From positions 558,001 through 622,000 of the forward strand of contig JAWLAE010000001.1 in assembly GCA_041395625.1 (NCBI GenBank): a stretch of 64,000 nt of DNA. Direction: 5' to 3'. The DNA comes from CADEED01 sp041395625 (GTDB lineage Bacteria > Pseudomonadota > Gammaproteobacteria > Steroidobacterales > Steroidobacteraceae). Below, piece by piece: positions 1 to 6,066 of the stretch. The notes below the pieces were generated by a model. The model was not told the origin of the DNA and did not search any database. It saw nothing but the letters and a program-made list of their open reading frames with translations. The position numbers were made by a program, and so were the translations under genes. How positions within the stretch are numbered: position 1 is the stretch's first letter; each line of letters starts with the position of its first letter.

Positions 1-329
1 CTGGGGAAGGGCGCGAGGCCGTTGTATTGCTTGATCGAATGCAGACTGTCGCGTCGGCCCGTGAGCACTTTGTGTGGATAGGCTTGATGGCCGACATCCC
101 ACACCAGTCGATCCTGAGGTGTGTCGTACACGTAGTGCAGAGCGACCGTCAGTTCGACCGTGCCGAGACCAGCGGCGAAATGACCACCGCGAGTCGCGAC
201 CGTCCGGATGAGGTATTCGCGCAGCTCGCGGCAAACCTTTGGCAATTGCCCGACAGTCAGCGCGCGCAAATCACGCGGCGCGTCGAGCGAACGCAACAGG
301 GCGAGGCCCTCTTTGGACGGGTCAGTCAT
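1..329 (-). CDS. dxs: 1-deoxy-D-xylulose-5-phosphate synthase, N-terminal part (cut by window edge)
   Basis: Only the first 109 codons are present; the gene continues beyond position 1. Dxs condenses pyruvate and glyceraldehyde-3-phosphate to DXP, the thiamine-diphosphate-dependent first step of the MEP isoprenoid pathway in the cytoplasm. The translated start at 329 contains the GGHFAAGLGTVELT segment and the WDVGHQAYPHKVLTGR block, both diagnostic of the Dxs thiamine-diphosphate-binding N-domain. It lies 24 bases downstream of ispA on the same strand, the usual xseB-ispA-dxs operon, so the precursor and prenyl-chain enzymes are co-expressed. Nothing looks broken in the visible part. Confidence 0.95.
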   Translation of the reverse strand, partial: MTDPSKEGLALLRSLDAPRDLRALTVGQLPKVCRELREYLIRTVATRGGHFAAGLGTVELTVALHYVYDTPQDRLVWDVGHQAYPHKVLTGRRDSLHSIKQYNGLAPFP

Positions 330-353
330 CGGCAGTCAGTTTACACCTGCGCG

Positions 354-1274
354 TCAGCCGGAACGCGTGACGACGTACCGCGCCAGCGCCAGCAACGGCT
401 CCGATCGACGCCCGAGCGGCGCCAGGGCCTCGATGGCGCGCTCGCTGGCATCGTGCGCCAATGCGCGCGCCTGCTGCAGACCGAACATGGCGGGGTAGGT
501 GGGCTTGGCAAGCCCGGCATCCGCCCCGGCGCGTTTGCCGAGTGTCGCCGTGCTGCCTTCGACATCGAGAATATCGTCGCGAATCTGGAATGCCAGGCCG
601 AGTTCCCAGCCGTAGTCACTCAGAGCCTGATACTCGATCGGCGACGGCACTTCTGCACTAACGACTCCCAGCATCACACTCGCATGGATCAACGCGCCCG
701 TCTTGAGCCGATGCATGCGTTCCAGCTCGGCCGACGCCAGCGTCTGCCCCACTGCGGCCAGATCGATCGCCTGGCCGCCCGCCATGCCGCGCGTGCCGAT
801 GGCGCGGGCGAGAATCTGCAACATAGCGAGACGCTCTGCCGGCGGCGCAGCTGCCGGCGTATCGCGCACCAGTACTTCGAAGGCGAGCGCCTGCAAGGCG
901 TCCCCCACGAGCACGGCCGTGGCTTCGTCGAATGCACGATGACAGGTAGGACGCCCACGACGCAGATCGTCGTTGTCCATCGCAGGCAGGTCGTCGTGCA
1001 CCAGGCTGTAGACATGAATGAGTTCGACTGCGGCCGCCGGTGCATCGAGTCGTTCCAGATTCGCGCCCAGCGCGGTACCGGTGAGGTACACGAGCAGGGG
1101 TCGCAGGCGCTTGCCGCCGGCGAGCGTACTGTAGCGCATCGCCTCGATCAGTCGCGGCGTGCTGCCACCCTCGAGCATCAGGTGCTCTTGTAGTACACGT
1201 TCGATGCGTGCGCGATAGGCTGCGCCGATGTCAGCCTCAGTATCGACTGTCGGCACCGAAGAGGCTTGCATCAT
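354..1274 (-). CDS. ispA: Polyprenyl (geranyl/farnesyl) diphosphate synthase
   Basis: 306 aa trans-isoprenyl diphosphate synthase, expected to condense DMAPP/GPP with IPP to give farnesyl diphosphate for quinones and undecaprenyl carriers. The first Asp-rich motif is DDLPAMDNDD near residue 94 and the second is DDILD near residue 235; both bind the Mg-diphosphate. The GGKRLRP block near residue 53 binds IPP. The start ATG overlaps the xseB stop as ATGA, indicating translational coupling, and a second Met follows immediately. Product length (C15) is inferred from family and from position in an xseB-ispA-dxs operon, not proven by sequence. Confidence 0.95.
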   Translation of the reverse strand: MMQASSVPTVDTEADIGAAYRARIERVLQEHLMLEGGSTPRLIEAMRYSTLAGGKRLRPLLVYLTGTALGANLERLDAPAAAVELIHVYSLVHDDLPAMDNDDLRRGRPTCHRAFDEATAVLVGDALQALAFEVLVRDTPAAAPPAERLAMLQILARAIGTRGMAGGQAIDLAAVGQTLASAELERMHRLKTGALIHASVMLGVVSAEVPSPIEYQALSDYGWELGLAFQIRDDILDVEGSTATLGKRAGADAGLAKPTYPAMFGLQQARALAHDASERAIEALAPLGRRSEPLLALARYVVTRSG

Positions 1275-1585
1275 TCGTCGTCGTCAGCAGCGGGGAGAGC
1301 GGCGCTGTCGGCTCCTTCTGACGCAGCGAATTCCGTCAACCGCGGCGCGCCGTCACGCTTCAGCAGGATGTCGACGCGTTGCTGCGCCGTCTTGAGCGCC
1401 GTTTGACATTCGCGTGTGAGCGTGACGCCGCGCTCGAAAGTCTTGAGCGCATCCTCGAGCGGGACATCGCCATGTTCAAGTTTTTCGACCAGCTGTTCGA
1501 GCTCGGCGAGCGACTTTTCGAAATCGACCGGAGATGATTTGCGTTTCACCTGCGCACGGTAATCGGCCGGCAGTGCGGGGGTCAA
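1271..1585 (-). CDS. xseB: Exodeoxyribonuclease VII small subunit
   Basis: Small subunit of the single-strand-specific exonuclease VII, which works with XseA in mismatch repair and recombination clean-up. The core from DFEKSLAELEQLVEKLE to the coiled-coil QQRVDILL region is typical XseB. No ATG is available: the open frame begins with TTG at 1585 (104 aa), but the family is usually about 80 residues, so GTG at 1549 (92 aa, starting just before KRKSSPVDF) is a realistic alternative. The acidic tail DDDE is common in this family. It is the first gene of the xseB-ispA-dxs operon and diverges from the rubrerythrin gene. Confidence 0.92.
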   Translation of the reverse strand: MTPALPADYRAQVKRKSSPVDFEKSLAELEQLVEKLEHGDVPLEDALKTFERGVTLTRECQTALKTAQQRVDILLKRDGAPRLTEFAASEGADSAALPAADDDE

Positions 1586-1618
1586 CGCAGTTTGACTCGA
1601 CAGGCCGTCGGGGATACA

Positions 1619-1647
1619 TTGTCAAAGTCATTTAGAACGAGTCTAAT
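1619..1647 (+). promoter_or_regulatory. Putative sigma-70 promoter of the rubrerythrin gene
   Basis: A -35 box TTGTCA (1619-1624) and a -10 box TCTAAT (1642-1647) are separated by exactly 17 bases and lie about 50 bases before the rubrerythrin ATG. A purine-rich Shine-Dalgarno (GGAGA, 1687-1691) precedes the ATG by six bases. Spacing and box quality are good for a constitutive promoter, and a palindrome covers the -10. Confidence 0.6.
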
Positions 1648-1659
1648 TGAGAGTCGTTC
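1635..1659. promoter_or_regulatory. Imperfect 25-base palindrome over the rubrerythrin -10 (candidate operator)
   Basis: The arms are GAACGA-n-TCT and AGA-n-TCGTTC; 20 of 25 positions are symmetric. It spans the -10 box and probable start site of the rubrerythrin promoter, the position expected of a repressor site. It does not match the Fur, PerR or OxyR consensus well enough to name a regulator. Confidence 0.5.
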
Positions 1660-1697
1660 GCAGAAAGTTGATCGTTTCATAAATACGGAGACCCCAA

Positions 1698-2111
1698 ATG
1701 AACCTCAAGGGCAGCAAGACCGAAAAGAACCTGAAGGACGCTTTCGCCGGCGAATCGCAGGCGAATCGTCGTTATCTGTATTTTGCAGCCAAGGCGGACG
1801 TCGAAGGCTACAACGATGTGTCGGCGGTTTTCCGTTCGACCGCAGAGGGCGAAACCGGCCATGCGCACGGTCATCTCGAATATCTCGAGGCGGTCGGCGA
1901 TCCAGCAACGGGCCTGCCTATCGGTGCCACCAAAGACAACCTGAAGGCGGCAATTGCCGGCGAGACACACGAGTACACCGATATGTACCCGGGCATGTCG
2001 AAAGCCGCTCGTGAAGAGGGCTTTGCCGAGATTGCCGATTGGTTCGAAACGCTGGCGAAGGCTGAGCGCTCGCACGCCAATCGCTTTCAGAAGGCCCTCG
2101 ACACGTTGTAA
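1698..2111 (+). CDS. Rubrerythrin-type diiron protein (ferritin-like domain only)
   Basis: 137 aa four-helix diiron protein, expected to reduce hydrogen peroxide in the cytoplasm. The metal-binding Glu and His residues are visible: GES near residue 18, EGETGHAH near 50, GETHEY near 90 and AERSHANRF near 125. Classical rubrerythrins of about 190 aa carry a C-terminal rubredoxin domain with CxxC pairs; this protein has no cysteine pair at its end, so it needs an external electron donor. The Fe-S protein gene immediately downstream is a natural candidate. It is followed by a strong hairpin at 2166-2194 before the next gene. Confidence 0.92.
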   Translation: MNLKGSKTEKNLKDAFAGESQANRRYLYFAAKADVEGYNDVSAVFRSTAEGETGHAHGHLEYLEAVGDPATGLPIGATKDNLKAAIAGETHEYTDMYPGMSKAAREEGFAEIADWFETLAKAERSHANRFQKALDTL

Positions 2112-2165
2112 GCAAGGCCTTGGCAGGGAGTCTGGTCGCTTTGGCGATCGACTGCCGGCTCACTA

Positions 2166-2194
2166 CCCGACCGGCGTATCAGGTGCCGGTCGGG
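2166..2194 (+). terminator. Hairpin between rubrerythrin and Fe-S protein genes (attenuator/terminator-like)
   Basis: A perfect 10-base inverted repeat, CCCGACCGGC (2166-2175) and GCCGGTCGGG (2185-2194), with a 9-base loop, lies between the two genes. It is followed by a pyrimidine-rich stretch rather than a clean T-run, so it may be a partial terminator or an mRNA-stabilising hairpin that lowers expression of the downstream pair relative to rubrerythrin. Confidence 0.5.
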
Positions 2195-2232
2195 ATCTCT
2201 TCCCTTGAGATTTCGGCATTCGGAGTTGCAGA

Positions 2233-3594
2233 ATGAGTAGCGCGACGTCGGGCGGACGTGAAGGCAGCCTGGAGGCGCCCACGCGCCATCCGCTCGATTG
2301 GAAGAACCCCGCGTTCTACGACGAAGCCGCGCTCGACCAGGAGCTCGAGCGGGTGTTCGACATCTGCCATGGCTGCCGGCGTTGCTTCAGTCTGTGCAAT
2401 TCGTTCCCGACGCTGTTCGATCTGGCGGACGAGTCATCCACGGGTGAAGTGGATGGCGTAGAGAAGTCTACGTATTGGAACGTTGTCGATCATTGCTACC
2501 TCTGCGACATGTGCTTCATGACGAAGTGCCCCTACGTGCCGCCGCATCCCTGGAATGTCGACTTTCCGCATCTCATGTTGCGCGCCAAGGCGGTGCAGGA
2601 GAAGCAGGGCGGGCACAAGTTCCGCGACAAGCTGTTGTCGAGTACCCGTGCGGTAGGCAATCTGGCCGGGATACCGGTGGTCGCGCCGATCGTCAACGCA
2701 GTCAACCATTCCAAGCTGGGTCGCAAGATCCTGGAATCGACGCTCGGTGTCGACGTCACCGCACCGATTCCTAACTACTACTCCGATACCGGTACGAATC
2801 GAGCGCGCCGCGCCTCGGGGCGTGCCATGGCCGTGCGACCGACTGATGAAACCCGGGGCAAGGTGGCGTTGTTTGTCACGTGCTACGGGCATCGCAATGA
2901 GCCGCACCTGCCGGAGGATCTGGCGATCGTGTTCGAGCACAATGGCATCCTGGTCAAGGTGGTGGGCAAGGAGAAATGCTGCGGCATGCCCAAGCTCGAA
3001 TTGGGCGACCTCGAGACGGTAGAGCAATACAAGAACTACAATATCCCCATGCTGAAATCCCTGGTCGACGATGGCTACGACATCGTGGCGCCGATTCCGT
3101 CGTGCGTGCTGATGTTCAAGCAGGAACTGCCGCTGATGTTTCCGGACGATGCTGACGTGCAAGCGGTCAAAGCCCGCATCTTCGATCCTTTCGAGTATCT
3201 GATGCTGCGCCACAAAGCTGGTGTCTTGCGCACGGATTTCAAACAGAGCCTGGGCAAGGTGAGCTATCACGTGCCCTGCCATCTGCGCGTGCAGAATATA
3301 GGCTTGAAGACCCGCGACCTGATGCAGCTCGTGCCCGATACGTCGGTCGATGTAATCGAACGATGTTCTGGTCACAATGGTACTTACGCCGTGAAGAAAG
3401 AATACCGGGCGGCGTCAGTGAAGATCGGGCGGCCCGTGATGAGCAAAGTTGCTCAAGCGCAGGCCGATCACTACTCCAGCGATTGTCCGATGGCCGGGCA
3501 TCAGATCGAGAGCGGGCTCGAGCCGGTGAACGGCGCCGCCGTGCCCCAGCCTGAGCATCCACTCAGTCTCATACGCAAGGCTTACGGACTATGA
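2233..3594 (+). CDS. Two-cluster Fe-S oxidoreductase with CCG domains (GlpC / heterodisulfide reductase-like)
   Basis: 453 aa. Two ferredoxin-type motifs sit at C45-C48-C51-C55 and C88-C91-C94-C99, suitable for two [4Fe-4S] clusters; the second has one extra residue before its last Cys. The C-terminal half carries the cysteine-rich (CCG-type) repeats of GlpC/HdrB-like proteins: KCCGMPKLELGD in the middle, then HVPCHLR, RCSGHNGTY and SDCPMAGHQIE. There is no flavin domain, so it is an electron carrier rather than a full dehydrogenase. Lying between rubrerythrin and DUF3501, overlapping the latter by ATGA, it probably passes electrons within this module; the substrate is unknown. Annotations calling it glycerol-3-phosphate dehydrogenase subunit C would be misleading, as no glpA/B is present. 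Confidence 0.85.
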   Translation: MSSATSGGREGSLEAPTRHPLDWKNPAFYDEAALDQELERVFDICHGCRRCFSLCNSFPTLFDLADESSTGEVDGVEKSTYWNVVDHCYLCDMCFMTKCPYVPPHPWNVDFPHLMLRAKAVQEKQGGHKFRDKLLSSTRAVGNLAGIPVVAPIVNAVNHSKLGRKILESTLGVDVTAPIPNYYSDTGTNRARRASGRAMAVRPTDETRGKVALFVTCYGHRNEPHLPEDLAIVFEHNGILVKVVGKEKCCGMPKLELGDLETVEQYKNYNIPMLKSLVDDGYDIVAPIPSCVLMFKQELPLMFPDDADVQAVKARIFDPFEYLMLRHKAGVLRTDFKQSLGKVSYHVPCHLRVQNIGLKTRDLMQLVPDTSVDVIERCSGHNGTYAVKKEYRAASVKIGRPVMSKVAQAQADHYSSDCPMAGHQIESGLEPVNGAAVPQPEHPLSLIRKAYGL

Positions 3595-4175
3595 ACAAGC
3601 TGGTCGTCGACGATCTATACACGCTGGAGCGCTATGCGCGCGAGCGGCCACAGTTTCGCGATAAAGTGCTGGCGCACAAGCGCAATCGTCAGCTCGCGGT
3701 TGGGCCAAACTGCACCTGGTTGTTCGAAGACCGTCTGACGATTCAGTATCAGGTGCAGGAGATGCTGCGCGCCGAGCGGATTTTTGAGCCTGAGGGGATC
3801 GCTGAAGAACTGTCGGCCTATAATCCCTTGATACCCGATGGTCGCAACTGGAAGGTGACCTTCCTGCTCGAATTCCCGGATCCGGCGGAGCGGCAGCGGC
3901 AGCTCGAACGGCTCAAGGGCATAGAAGATCGTTGTTGGGTGCGGGTGCAGGCACACGAGCCTATCTACGCGATCGCCGACGAGGATCTCGAACGCGAAAA
4001 TGAGACCAAGACTTCAGCGGTGCATTTTCTGCGCTTCGAACTCACCGACGACATGGTGGCCAGTCTGCGTAACCATGCGCCACTCGCTGCGGGCATCGAC
4101 CACGCCAACTATCGATACAGCGTTGAACCTGTGTCCGCCGCGACGCGCGAGGCGTTGTTAGCTGACCTGGACTGA
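3591..4175 (+). CDS. DUF3501 family protein
   Basis: 194 aa soluble protein of uncharacterised family DUF3501, recognised by its N-terminal block (LERYARERPQFRDKVLAHKR), the GPNCTWLFEDRLTIQYQVQE segment and the ETKTSAVHFLRFEL segment. No signal peptide, membrane helix or metal motif is seen. It overlaps the Fe-S protein gene by four bases (ATGA), so the two are translationally coupled. From memory, rubrerythrin, this Fe-S protein and DUF3501 are recurrent neighbours in proteobacteria; that recurrence suggests one functional unit, perhaps peroxide detoxification, but the role of DUF3501 itself is unknown. Confidence 0.8.
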   Translation: MNKLVVDDLYTLERYARERPQFRDKVLAHKRNRQLAVGPNCTWLFEDRLTIQYQVQEMLRAERIFEPEGIAEELSAYNPLIPDGRNWKVTFLLEFPDPAERQRQLERLKGIEDRCWVRVQAHEPIYAIADEDLERENETKTSAVHFLRFELTDDMVASLRNHAPLAAGIDHANYRYSVEPVSAATREALLADLD

Positions 4176-4198
4176 CCTGCTGGTGGTAGGTGCTCAGC

Positions 4199-4376
4199 GC
4201 GTGTTCGATGAGTCCCTCGCGCATCCGTTGAGAGCGCCGCAGCACGCGTGCAGCGCGCTCCTGTGCCGGGTGCAAGCTCGCCGCAACAGCAGGGGGAAGA
4301 TGCGCGATGCACGCGTGCTAGGGAACGCCCGCAGGGCGCGCTCGATCCGGATGCGCGAGGGACTCATCGAGCACGC
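4199..4376. repeat. Long nested inverted repeat in a convergent intergenic region
   Basis: The outer arms 4199-4227 and 4348-4376 are 29 bases long with a single mismatch (core GATGAGTCCCTCGCGCATCC and its complement). Inside, AGCACGCGTGCA near 4240 pairs with TGCACGCGTGCT near 4310. The element fills most of the gap between the convergent DUF3501 and DUF6249-like genes. It could act as a bidirectional terminator or be a dispersed palindromic repeat; no other copy was noticed in the window and no gene is seen within it. Confidence 0.8.
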
Positions 4377-4384
4377 GGTGAACC

Positions 4385-4807
4385 CTATCCCCCGACTTTC
4401 GTGTTCGAGCCAGCGACGCCTGGCGCGTCGCGTCGTTCACGCCGTGCAAGCATCCACGCGTAGAGGAGATTGGCGACACCGACGGCGGCCGGGATGAGGC
4501 CAAAGATCGCCACATTCTCGTCAGCGACGCGCGCCAGGGCGAAGTACAACAGCACGCCGATGAGCGTCAGCATGATGCCGTTGCGCAGGGCGCTGGCGGC
4601 AGTTGGTCCGTCATTGCTGCCAAGCAGGCCGGCGGGCACGTCGGGCATTGGCAAACCCTTCTCGAGCGCGACCATGCGTTCCTTGTGCACTTGCTCCAGG
4701 CCTTGCTGCTTGCGGCGGTGGCTGAACCACGAGCCGAGCATGCCGGCAGAGACGCCAAAGACGATGGCGACGATCGGAATTAATACCGCAATAGTGTCTT
4801 CATTCAT
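4385..4807 (-). CDS. DUF6249-like small membrane protein, divergent from ECF sigma factor
   Basis: 140 aa from ATG 4807, chosen because GGAG lies nine bases upstream. Layout: an N-terminal membrane helix (residues about 6-28), a short basic cytoplasmic stretch with SHRRKQQ and a Glu/Lys helix, then two further helices (about 80-125) and an Arg-rich tail. This architecture fits the uncharacterised DUF6249 family; the family call is from memory. The gene is transcribed away from the ECF sigma gene, and the two share a mirror-image promoter element, so this is probably a direct target of that sigma factor, perhaps part of an envelope-stress response. Confidence 0.7.
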   Translation of the reverse strand: MNEDTIAVLIPIVAIVFGVSAGMLGSWFSHRRKQQGLEQVHKERMVALEKGLPMPDVPAGLLGSNDGPTAASALRNGIMLTLIGVLLYFALARVADENVAIFGLIPAAVGVANLLYAWMLARRERRDAPGVAGSNTKVGG

Positions 4808-4838
4808 GTTCGCTGGCTCCAGGATGCCCCGTTGGCCC

Positions 4839-4900
4839 GCTTGATACGCGGCAGCGGCCGGTTCGGTTGCAACCAAACGGTTGTCGCTGGAGTATCAAGC
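4839..4900. promoter_or_regulatory. Mirror-symmetric divergent ECF-type promoter pair
   Basis: The palindrome GGTTGCAACC (4865-4874) supplies TGCAACC on both strands. On the plus strand TGCAACC is followed by 17 bases and GTATCAAGC (4892-4900). On the minus strand it is followed by exactly 17 bases and the same GTATCAAGC (complement of 4839-4847). The AAC-containing upstream box and spaced downstream box are the form expected of ECF sigma promoters, one facing the sigma gene and one facing the DUF6249-like gene. Function is inferred; the symmetry is read directly. Confidence 0.7.
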
Positions 4901-4902
4901 AC

Positions 4903-5511
4903 GTGGACCAAGTGTTGGCAGGGCAGTGTTACGCGGCAGCGGCTCCCACGGGGCCTGAGGTCCGTGGTGCGGCGGCCCCAGCGGCACAGCGAGATGCTGA
5001 CCTCCTGGCTGCCTGGCGTCGCGGCGATCACGCCGCGGTGCTGCAGGGTTTGATGGAGCGTTATCGGCAGAAGGTGTTGCATCTGGCTCTGTCGATCGTC
5101 CGCGATCCGGCGCTGGCTGAGGACATGGCGCAACTCGCCTTCCTCAAGACTTGGCGAGCATTGCCGCGATTCGATGGACGCGCGGCACTCTCGACCTGGC
5201 TGTATGCGATCGCCCGCAACACCTGCCTCTCCGAGCTGCGCGGCCGCGGTCGGACGGTATCGCTGGATGAGCAGGCGGAGGAGTCGGCGCTCTGGGAGGA
5301 TGGGCACGATGCCGTGCACGAGACGCAGGCTGAGATCGACGTCGCGTTGCTGCTGGATCAGCTTGCTGAGCCGGCGCGCACGGTCGTCGTGCTGTTCTAT
5401 CTGGAAGATCGTAGTTGTGAGGAGGTCGGTGAGCTGCTGGATATGCCCGCCGGCACAGTGAAGTCCCTGCTGTTTCGCGCGCGCAAGCACCTTGCGGCAG
5501 CGGCCGCTTGA
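4903..5511 (+). CDS. ECF-family RNA polymerase sigma factor
   Basis: About 202 aa. Region 2 is clear (DPALAEDMAQLAFLKTWRAL, then GRAALSTWLYAIARN) and region 4 follows (LLDQLAEPARTVVVLFYLED, then the helix-turn-helix EEVGELLDMPAGTVKSLLFR). There is no region 3, as in ECF sigmas. The start is uncertain: GTG 4903 has GGAG ten bases upstream, but the predicted start site of the plus-strand ECF promoter falls at about 4903, so the mRNA may be leaderless or start at GTG 4912. The stop overlaps a possible TTG start of the next gene. It probably autoregulates through the element at 4839-4900. Confidence 0.9.
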   Translation: MDQVLAGQCYAAAAPTGPEVRGAAAPAAQRDADLLAAWRRGDHAAVLQGLMERYRQKVLHLALSIVRDPALAEDMAQLAFLKTWRALPRFDGRAALSTWLYAIARNTCLSELRGRGRTVSLDEQAEESALWEDGHDAVHETQAEIDVALLLDQLAEPARTVVVLFYLEDRSCEEVGELLDMPAGTVKSLLFRARKHLAAAAA

Positions 5512-5549
5512 GTGGCGCAGCAGGTGTCGGGCGTGACGGAGTGACTGCC

Positions 5550-5942
5550 ATGGAACAAGTAGATCGCATAGATGATACGCAGGTCGAGGAAGGGTGGCGC
5601 GCACGTCATCCGACTCTGGATGCGGCCTTGCGGCGAGCGATTCATGCGCCGCGCCTGGATCGGTGCTTCGACGCGTCGGTCTGGCAGCGCATTCAAGCGG
5701 ACGACGCACGACTGGCGGCGGCGGTCCGCGAGGCGGGCGCATCCGCCGACGTGCGGCTCGCGTTCTGGATGACCGTACTGAACTGGGTCGGTGTTGCGGT
5801 GGCGAGCGTCGCGGCTATCGCGGCAGTGGCGCCCGCGATCGATGCCGAGGTGAATGTCGCACTGGTTGCCGGCGCTGGCGCACTGGTGGTTGGCATGTGG
5901 CAGCTCGCACCGTTGCGGCGAGTAACGCGCTCACTCCTCTGA
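5550..5942 (+). CDS. Small two-helix membrane protein, possible sigma-factor partner
   Basis: 130 aa from ATG 5550 (GGAG eight bases upstream); a TTG at 5508 overlapping the sigma stop would give 144 aa. The first ~75 residues are charged and presumably cytoplasmic, followed by two hydrophobic helices (around 77-100 and 103-122). Position directly after the ECF sigma gene is where anti-sigma factors are encoded, but no HxxxCxxC zinc motif or recognisable anti-sigma domain is visible. Treat it as a hypothetical membrane protein that may hold or sense for the sigma factor. Confidence 0.65.
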   Translation: MEQVDRIDDTQVEEGWRARHPTLDAALRRAIHAPRLDRCFDASVWQRIQADDARLAAAVREAGASADVRLAFWMTVLNWVGVAVASVAAIAAVAPAIDAEVNVALVAGAGALVVGMWQLAPLRRVTRSLL

Positions 5943-5964
5943 TTCGCGGCTGAGGTCGATTTGC

Positions 5965-6030
5965 GGCGCCGTGCCAGGCGCCCGTCGACTTGCTACACTG
6001 CGCCCGCCCGCGCGTTCTGACAGACGCGCG
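5965..6030 (+). promoter_or_regulatory. parE leader: possible promoter and two hairpins
   Basis: GGCGCC repeats (5965-5970, 5977-5982) can pair and may end the sigma operon. A -10-like TACACT (5994-5999) stands 17 bases after GTGCCA (5971-5976). A 7-base stem CGCGCGT/ACGCGCG (6009-6015, 6024-6030) then lies in the presumed parE leader. None of these is strong alone. Confidence 0.35.
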
Positions 6031-6066
6031 ATCCATCGCTTGCAACAGCCGAATTCCTGAGGGCGG

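Noticed and set aside
27..1193. 388-codon plus-strand frame over dxs and ispA
   Set aside because: Runs antisense through two recognisable genes and contains no recognisable fold.
2233..3594. Anaerobic glycerol-3-phosphate dehydrogenase subunit C
   Set aside because: Similarity is to the general CCG/Fe-S architecture; there is no glpA or glpB and the context is rubrerythrin and DUF3501.
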